A DNA stretch of 64,000 nt from Leptodontidium sp. MPI-SDFR-AT-0119. Lineage: Eukaryota; Ascomycota; Leotiomycetes; Helotiales; Leptodontidiaceae. Every line of letters starts with the position of its first letter. The first letter of the stretch is position 1. The notes beneath the pieces are model-generated. The model was not told the DNA's origin. It saw only the letters and a list, made by a program, of their open reading frames with translations, and made no database searches. The stretch lies in assembly GCA_020726505.1 (NCBI GenBank), contig JAHLEZ010000048.1, positions 173,320-237,319 of the forward strand. Direction: 5' to 3'. Both the position numbers and the translations under genes were made by a program. Positions 57,602 to 64,000 of this stretch are shown one piece after another.

Positions 57602-59337
57602 CTATTGCAAGAGTGTAACTGGGGCCACACGATCCACGTTGAGGACTGCTCCGTTGAAAATAACATCAGGCGCATTGGGCGATTCCGAGTCGCTCAGCTC
57701 GCCCTCATACCTCCTGTAACTCAGATCTGCAATCAACCGCTCGACATTTGCTGCCACGGACGGAATACCACCCGCCTGGACCAGACGCTGCACTTCTGGG
57801 TTGGGATGAGTTAGGAAGTATGCTGCCAATCCCGCCACTTGCGGCGCTGCAAAGGACGTGCCCGTCTTCTCTTCATATGCGTTGTTGAGCGTTGCGCAAC
57901 GCACATCCCTGCCTAGCGCGTATGCCTGTAGGCAGTCCGAGTATATATCGGCTATAGTGCATTTCGGAGTGAAGTCGGAGCGAAAGCCATCATTGTCAAT
58001 GCTACCGACGGCGAGAAAGCCGGGGATGGACAGACCGAACCGGCTGGGCCGCACGGAGTCGATGAGATGACTGGGATCTGTGGGGATGCCGTCGTTGTCG
58101 CCGTCATTGCCAGCTGCAGCCACCACAACGATGCCGTAGGATATGGCCCACTGGATATACGCGGGGGTACCAGTCTACGACTAATGGGTCCAGTGCAGGA
58201 CCACCTAGTACAGTGCATTAGCCAAGGTGGCCAAGTTTATTGGAGGAGAGGAAGAGTACCAAACGACATATTAATTACGGCCTTGCCTTGTAGCTTCATG
58301 ATAACGGCGTCGTTAACACAAAACACAAAGGCATCGAATATCGAATCCTCTAGAGTGACTTCCATCTTGGCAGAATACAGATATGCGTCCTTAGCCACGC
58401 CTAGCGTAGCCCCAACAGCCTGAGAAGCAACGCAGTTCCCATGGTAGAGGCTGACGGTAGGCGAAGCCCCTTTGGCGACATATTGTGCGGATCCGGGTAA
58501 AGCAACGTATTCCTGTCACGAGAGAAATTATTAGTTTGTTTGGCACAACTTTGACCCAAAGACCCCAGAATTGTATCGGCTTACCTGATGCGGTTCAATA
58601 CCGGCATCAATTACGTAGATTCTCGTGCCTTGCCCGGAAGGTCTCTCGGTCAGGTAATCTTTTCCATCATAGCTTGCTGTGTTGTCAGTGAACCAATTCT
58701 TCTGGGAGAGCATTTGAAGCTGGGCTGGGCTGTTCGGTTGTGGCACGACATTCACAGGCTCAAATACCATTTCTGGATATTTCCTTGCTGCTCGTTTCTG
58801 AAATGACGACCGTGTGTCATTATGTGAAGCTGAATTCTGGAGAGTCGAGCGTTTTGCTTTGCTTGGAGAGCCACGGCGTTGGGACCGAGGAATGACCGTC
58901 TCCAAGATCGGGTTCTTCTGAATGGATTGGAGCATGGTTTCATTAATGGTTGCGACGTGCGCAAAAACTCCAACTAACGGATAGGATATATGCACATCGT
59001 CACTTGATTGTGGCAAGGAGGAAACCAAGTTTTCGAAATCGGCTTGCTTTGTGCCGATTTTGGCCACGATGAAGTACGGTGTTCCAGTTACCGTTGCGGC
59101 GGAGGAGGTAGTGGTGGTGGTGGTACTTGTAGTACTGATGGTGGGGGCGGTTGTAATTGGTACATCCGGCCCGCCGGGTTTTGGTGCTAGAGCGCTGATC
59201 ACAGCGGCGAAGATGAAGACTATAGAGAGATTATCATAAAGGAGTGATAATTGGATTATGGGGAAAGATGAGCAGGAAAGCGGCTTCTTACAGACGCCAA
59301 GTGCAACAACTCCCGCAGGCCCTACCCACGCAGGCAT
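57602..59337 (-). CDS. Secreted subtilisin-like S8 peptidase with one-base frameshift
   Basis: Exons: 59292-59337, 58585-59219, 58260-58512, 57602-58204. The spliced first two exons give an N-terminal hydrophobic signal (VVALGVFFIFAAVISALA). A Thr/Ser-rich linker and a propeptide region with basic sites (RSQRRGSPSKAKR) follow, then the S8 domain: Asp in YVIDAGIE, His in HGNCVASQAVG, Asn in AAGND and Ser in GTSFAAPQVAG. Exon 4 has one surplus base. The frame needed before (VVDWYP) and after (AYIQWAISYGIV) differs by one across the G5 run at 58163-58167 (C5 on the coding strand). Translation would stop early unless this is a sequence error. The DTG Asp motif is DAG here, which still keeps the catalytic Asp. 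Confidence 0.75.
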
Positions 59338-59737
59338 CCCAATCGCTAAAGACTAGCGTTGGTTAGTAAATCAAAGTTCTCTAATCAGGAGCGTATTAAA
59401 TCCATACCGCGTCGACCACAGCTATGTCTCTTTGGTAATTCAGCGTGGTGTTTCCGAATTTGCCATGCTGACCTGGTCATCTGCAATCGCTGCCAGAACA
59501 GGACGAGACAATAGATTTGAGGTTTCCACTAAAAGAAAATCGTTAACATGGGTTATCGCAGGGATTGGAGATGAAAGCACACACTCCCTCTCTCAAGACT
59601 AATTCTTTGTTCTGGACTGAGCTACGCGATGTTAAGCGAGAATCAATAACGTTCATGCTAAGTATCTCACCAAAGCGTTCGTTTCTGAAACCATATCCAG
59701 GTTACTTGCCCTACTCACCACACTCCGCACGGCATTC

Positions 59738-61317
59738 TCACGACTTGCTGCGCTCAAACATTAGCTCATTTGGATGACGGAGCAGAGACGTGAGCATAAT
59801 ACCCAGGTCTTCCAACAGTGGTTCTACCTTTCCCTGTGAACTTCTAGGATTTTGGAGCTCAATACTCTCCCTTTTGATATTTTGTCGTTTTCGAACCTTT
59901 TGACCTTGAACTGACTGCAGTGCCAAGAGACAGGTTTTATACAGTGAAAATGCTTCAACCACTTCAGCCAGTTTGTCAGTGTAAGCCTGCAGAGCAGCAA
60001 TGACCTCAGAGACGACGGGGTTTGACCAGCTCGTGTCTTCGTAGACCTGAAGACGGTTGCCGTTGCCACATATCTGAGTTGGGTCTCCGGAACATGGCAC
60101 GCTGCAGTCAGCTTGGCCCGCAGTAGCTGGGCTGTGTATCGTATTACCAACGTAACACTCGCTAGCAATGCTTCAGTGAAATCACCAGCGTAGGATCTCG
60201 GAAGCAGACTTACCCATAATATTCAACGCCAGCATACTTCAAACCACGCCGCTGAGCCAATTCGACGCATTTCTGTACTGTCATTCCAGTCACACTGAAG
60301 TCAGTGACGGAATCGACAACCAGTACTCGCGCGTCGACCGAATTTAATATAGCAGCCTTTGCTCTTGAAAGATCCACTGGATGGCACGACGGTGGAAGCT
60401 GCCGTAGGGGCTGGAACATTAGATATGGACGGGGGAGGTGTGTATGTGTAGTCTTGGTACAAGCTGATACGATTTCCACCTCCGCAGATGGAAGTCGACG
60501 AGCCTCCGCAAGGCATATCACATTCGCCCAGGGCTTTAGATGAAGTCGAGGCAATATTATTCCCCCAATAACATTCACTGTCTCGTCATTAGCAGGGACT
60601 CCAGTTTCACGGGCCTCTAAGAGCAGCAGTACGTACACTCCATATTCAACGCCGGCGTACTTGGCGCCTTTAGCGAGAGCAATGCACTTTTCTGCCGTCA
60701 TGTCTGCTGCCGTTGAAGATCGGCCGGTGAGGGCTCGCGCGTTAACGCCATCGGTCCAGCAGCCCATGGAAACGAAGGTGCCAACCACTGGTGTCTCTGA
60801 CGGATCTCGACCGGCAGGCTGAACATTGATGGCTTTCGAGAAACAGCTCGCGGCAGCGGCGTAATTTGCTGTCAGCACGCCAAAACCGCAGTTGGTTGAT
60901 ACCGAGATGGATCCGCACTGATTTGGGCAAGACAAGATACTTTGCAGACTTGATAGGAATCCGTTAGCACCCGGATTGAGACTCAGATACGTATCTGAGG
61001 GAGATGAGGAAAGGTACTGTACTGTACCTTGATTGCGCCGATGAGCCGGAAATTGGAGGAGGGATGGAACCATCCAGGCACGAATAGGCGATTTGAACCA
61101 GCGACGTGCCACTCAACGACGAGGAGAAGACAATTGGGACACTGCCGCCTCCATAGACTTTGGAGGATTGAAAGCTCGCGATCGCCCCCCGCAGACCAGC
61201 GTCGTGAGCGTTTCCATCACTGCATCCGCCGCCCAACGTGCTACATTGAATGGTCTGGGCATTAGTACGACGGAGCACCGAGAGCAAGAGAAGGAAACAA
61301 CTGTAGTGCAGATGCAT
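59738..61317 (-). CDS. Secreted protein with two WSC domains, one-base frameshift
   Basis: Exons: 61028-61317, 60637-60948, 60214-60577, 59738-60161. Introns of 79, 59 and 52 bases all have canonical ends and rebuild family motifs. A signal peptide (HYSCFLLLLSVLRRTNA) is followed by a Cys/Gly/Ser-rich region of about 140 residues. Two WSC domains, putative carbohydrate-binding modules, come next: GCWTDGVNARAL, then KCIALAKGAKYAGVEYG and CGGGNRISLYQ; and GCYI/NSVDARVL, then KCVELAQRRGLKYAGVEYY and CGNGNRLQVYED. No transmembrane segment follows. In exon 3, one surplus base in the T3 run at 60343-60345 (A3 on the coding strand) breaks domain 2 between GCYI and NSVDARVL; comparison with domain 1 shows the expected frame. 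Confidence 0.75.
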
Positions 61318-62126
61318 GATCGGCCACGCTTGAAAAGGTGTATGGAGTAGCAGCAGCAGCAGATGATCATGGCCACACTGGCGGCTGGCAGGCACGCGGG
61401 GTTTATAGTAGACATTATGGATGAGATGGGATGGGATGGGCGTCACGAGGAGCCCCCAACTGGAACTGGGATCGATCCCACGGAGCTCGTCCTGTTTGGA
61501 TCTTAGGGAAGTTGGGGGCGACCTTCAACTGGCGAGTCTCTTTGGCCGATTTACGAGTTTGGTCCGGGCAATAAAATATAATAAAGTGTAATAAAGTGTC
61601 AGCAACGCCATGCATCACTGGGGACTTCATCAGACCGAGTAGTTGTAAGTTCAGCTCGAGGAGTTTATGGAGTAGACTCCTTGATAAGAGGTTAGTCCCA
61701 GGTGTGCCTGACCCGCCACGGTAGCCATTGGCCAATGAAATGCATCCGAATCAAACCATGGACCAATGAGACGTCTAGCGTGAATCTCACCGATATATTA
61801 ATTAGGTCAGCACCAGACGACTGACCTTCGTTCGCCCTCCTCGTCCGTTCAACGACCTCCGCCCCCATTCCCCTTCCCCCATTCCCCCCTCCTCCTAGAC
61901 GGCCGACCAGATCACCCACCTCACATGGCTTCAAATAATCAAATAATAAGACAGACAGAATGATGACAGAATGCAGCACAGTCTTAAGCAAGTGGTCCCG
62001 CCCACCTGTCGAGAGCGTCGAGCGCCGTGCTTCTCTTCCCCCCTCCTCTCCTCTCCTCCCTCCCCTCAATTCTCTCCTCCTTGATCGCAAGTATTATTGT
62101 TGAAGCTATCAATTCCTCTCGTCGTC
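61318..62126. promoter_or_regulatory. Divergent promoter region of two secreted-protein genes
   Basis: About 800 bp between the WSC gene (minus) and the Cys-rich repeat gene (plus). It holds a CCCC/CTCC-rich pyrimidine tract at about 61,860-62,100, probably the leader of the Cys-rich gene. No other gene seen. Confidence 0.4.
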
Positions 62127-63537
62127 ATGTATGGTCCAGCTCGCGCCGTCCTACTACTGTTGGTGGTCACCGCGGTCGCCAATCCAACCTTCGTCCTGCC
62201 TCAACAGACTGGTGCTATCAAGTCTGTACCACCCCGTCCCGAACTTTACTTGAACGTCAACTTCGAGGACAGATGAGCTAATGATCAAACCATAGTTTGG
62301 ATTTCCTGGCCGGAGATGCTTTCGGCGTCCAGAGGCGAGCCGTCGACACGGCGCTTTGCCCTGCTCTGTACCCTCAGCCGGGCTCAATTCGCTTTTTTCC
62401 AGTATCCCTCGTCACTATTCGTGACTGGCGCTGCGAGTATATCGAGTTCCGCTCTCTCCACAGGGACCTCAAACCCCCCGACAGCCTCGACATCCTCGAC
62501 TTCCTCGACATCCACGACGACCTCTACCACGGTCGCCGTTTCGTGCCTACCAAACTCCCAGTCATGTGAGGAGACCGGTTGCCAAGGATCCTTTACGAAC
62601 AATGCCGCCACCTGCAAGTCCACAACTATGCAAGGCTGCTCTTGCCGCCCTTCAATCAATACCCCGGGGTTCCTCTGCAGTAGCATCCAGAATTGTGACA
62701 CGAACAATTGTGCCGGAAGTTTCGATGTGAATGGCAGGGCTACCTGCAAAACCTATGGGGCCGGCTGCCAATGTCAAGCAACCGCCAATACCTGCGGCGC
62801 TGCCCAATCTTGTGACAGCAATAATTGTGCTGGGACTTTCGACATGAGTACGGGCAGAGCTACATGCAAGAACTTCTTTGCCGGCTGTCAATGCCAAGCG
62901 ACATCGAATACGTGCGGGTCTCCACAGTCCTGTGACAATAACAATTGCGGAGGGAGCTTTGACTTGAGTACTGGAAGAGCTACTTGTAAAAACTTCTTTG
63001 CAGGTTGCCAATGCCAGACAACCGCTAATACGTGCGGCTCTCCGCAATCATGCGATGGTAACAATTGTGGTGGAAGCTTTGACATGAGCACCGGCAAAGC
63101 TACATGCAAGAACTTCTTTGTCGGCTGTGAATGCCAAGCGACGTCGAATACGTGCGGGTCTCCACAGTCCTGCGACAACAACGGCTGCGCGGGGACATAC
63201 GATGCCAACTCCAATACCGCGCGCTGTCGAAATAACTTCGCGGGCTGCCAGTGCCAACCTACAGCTAATACCTGCGGCGCCAGACAGTCCTGCGACAATG
63301 GGGGATGTGCTGGGACATTCGACTTTGCCTCCAACACAGCTCGATGCCGCAACAATTACGCCAACTACCCATGCCGACCTACGATCAACACCTGCGGTAG
63401 CCTTGGAAGCTGCGAAGGAGGAGGTTTGCGCAGGAACGATTAACGACGCTCAGACCCTCGCCGCGTCCTGCAAGGGCAGTTATATTGGCTGCCCCTGCCA
63501 GGCGACCAGTGGAGTGACTCAGCTTCAATCAGTGTGA
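62127..63537 (+). CDS. Secreted cysteine-rich repeat protein, eight modules, frameshifted and truncated
   Basis: The first exon starts at 62127 with a signal peptide (PARAVLLLLVVTAVANPTF); its donor is uncertain (probably GTCTGT near 62,222) and the acceptor lies near 62,295. A Ser/Thr-rich linker leads to eight tandem modules of about 39-40 residues, each with six cysteines in the pattern C-x5-C-x4-5-C-x10-12-C-x6-C-x-C (for example ATCKNFFAGCQCQ). Modules 3-5 are the most alike. Module 7 has lost one Cys, reading NYANYPC. In module 8 a surplus T in the T3 run at 63425-63427 shifts frame; without it the module continues to a stop at 63535-63537. That stop, and the end of the Ser-Val preceding it, lie inside the MITE starting at 63530, so the original C-terminus is lost. 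Confidence 0.7.
62560..63470 (+). repeat. Tandem coding repeat, about 117-120 bp per unit
   Basis: The DNA behind the eight cysteine-rich modules. Units 3-6 (about 62,795-63,270) are most similar, sharing runs such as ACATGCAAGAACTTCTTTG and TGCGGGTCTCCACAGTCCTG, which suggests recent duplication or gene conversion. Confidence 0.85.
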
Positions 63538-63994
63538 CAAATTTCTACTCTAATACTCAAGTAGTTACTTGAGTAGTAGAGTAGAGTAGAGTAGAATTAG
63601 AGTAGTCCATTTTTTGACTACTCTAGAGTAGTAGAGTAGTAAACCTGTTTAATAAAAACGTTTAGATTTAAACTAATATTAAATTATAATATAATTAGTA
63701 AGGTACTTTACTTATAAACTACTTAGTTATAAAGTTATTTTATATGTTTTTCTCTAAGTACGTGTTCATACTCGAAGGTTTTACGTAAGACAAGCTAAAG
63801 CTAAGCTACTTTTAGGTAACGCTCTCGCTTTCTAGTCCGATTTCAGCTAGATCAAGGTTACGTAACCACTACTTGAGTACTACTCTAGAGTAGTAGAGTA
63901 GAGTAGAGTAGAGTTAGAGTAGTAGATTATTTATACTAGAGTAGAGTAGAGTAGCGTCTACTACTCTACTCTACTCTACTCATTTGTTACACTG
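63530..63994. mobile_element. hAT-like MITE, 465 bp
   Basis: Terminal inverted repeats CAGTGTGACAAAT (63530-63542) and ATTTGTTACACTG (63982-63994) match at 12 of 13 bases. CAGTG termini are typical of hAT elements. The left flank GCTTCAAT (63522-63529) and the visible right flank GCCTCA (63995-64000) agree at five of six bases, fitting an 8-bp target-site duplication cut by the window end. The interior is AT-rich, with dense AGTAG/CTACT subterminal repeats on both sides and no coding capacity. The left end supplies the stop codon of the Cys-rich repeat gene. Confidence 0.78.
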
Positions 63995-64000
63995 GCCTCA

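Overview
This window comes from a filamentous ascomycete (Pezizomycotina; a Leotiomycete or Sordariomycete would fit, but I cannot fix the class). Genes carry several short GT-AG introns, mostly 46-139 bases, with CTAAC or CTGAC-like branch sites. Two AT-rich blocks are transposon relics whose conserved codons carry C-to-T and G-to-A changes on both strands, the signature of repeat-induced point mutation (RIP). All exon models below were assembled by eye from frame, splice signals and family motifs.

Layout. 1-8.7 kb: RIP-mutated transposons, namely a Gypsy chromovirus, an inverted partial copy of the same family, and a relic of a pogo/Fot-type DNA transposon. 9.9-12.8 kb: an intact five-exon subtilisin-like S8 protease gene, convergent (109 bp apart) with a gene that looks like a fungal gasdermin of the RCD-1/HET-Q1 type. 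This pair is the most interesting locus. 13-28 kb is gene-poor: an orphan three-exon gene, a coiled-coil protein, a second pogo-type relic, an F-box-like gene, a tiny eight-cysteine secreted protein and small membrane proteins. 29.5-33.2 kb: a chromate transporter and cytosolic tyrosyl-tRNA synthetase. 33.5-37.5 kb: a degenerate membrane-anchored Hsp70-like protein and a gene with a HeLo-like N-terminus. 38-41.6 kb: a divergent mitochondrial pair, the intermediate peptidase Oct1/MIP and a MIC26/MIC27-type MICOS subunit. 42-48.5 kb: an orphan gene, a C2H2 zinc-finger protein and an amino-acid permease. 51-54 kb: a triple Myb/SANT-like protein with a single-repeat paralogue beside it. 54-56 kb: an AIM9-type phosphotransferase. 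57.6-63.5 kb: three secreted-protein genes (S8 peptidase, two-WSC-domain protein, eight-module cysteine-rich repeat protein). Each of these three carries one surplus base in a short homopolymer. The last ends inside the terminal repeat of a hAT-like MITE (63,530-63,994).

How it fits together. The protease/gasdermin pair resembles known two-gene fungal programmed-cell-death (heterokaryon incompatibility) systems, in which the protease trims the C-terminal tail of the pore former. The HeLo-like gene 23 kb away adds a second possible cell-death element. The 57-63 kb block looks like a secretome cluster. The rest is ordinary housekeeping.
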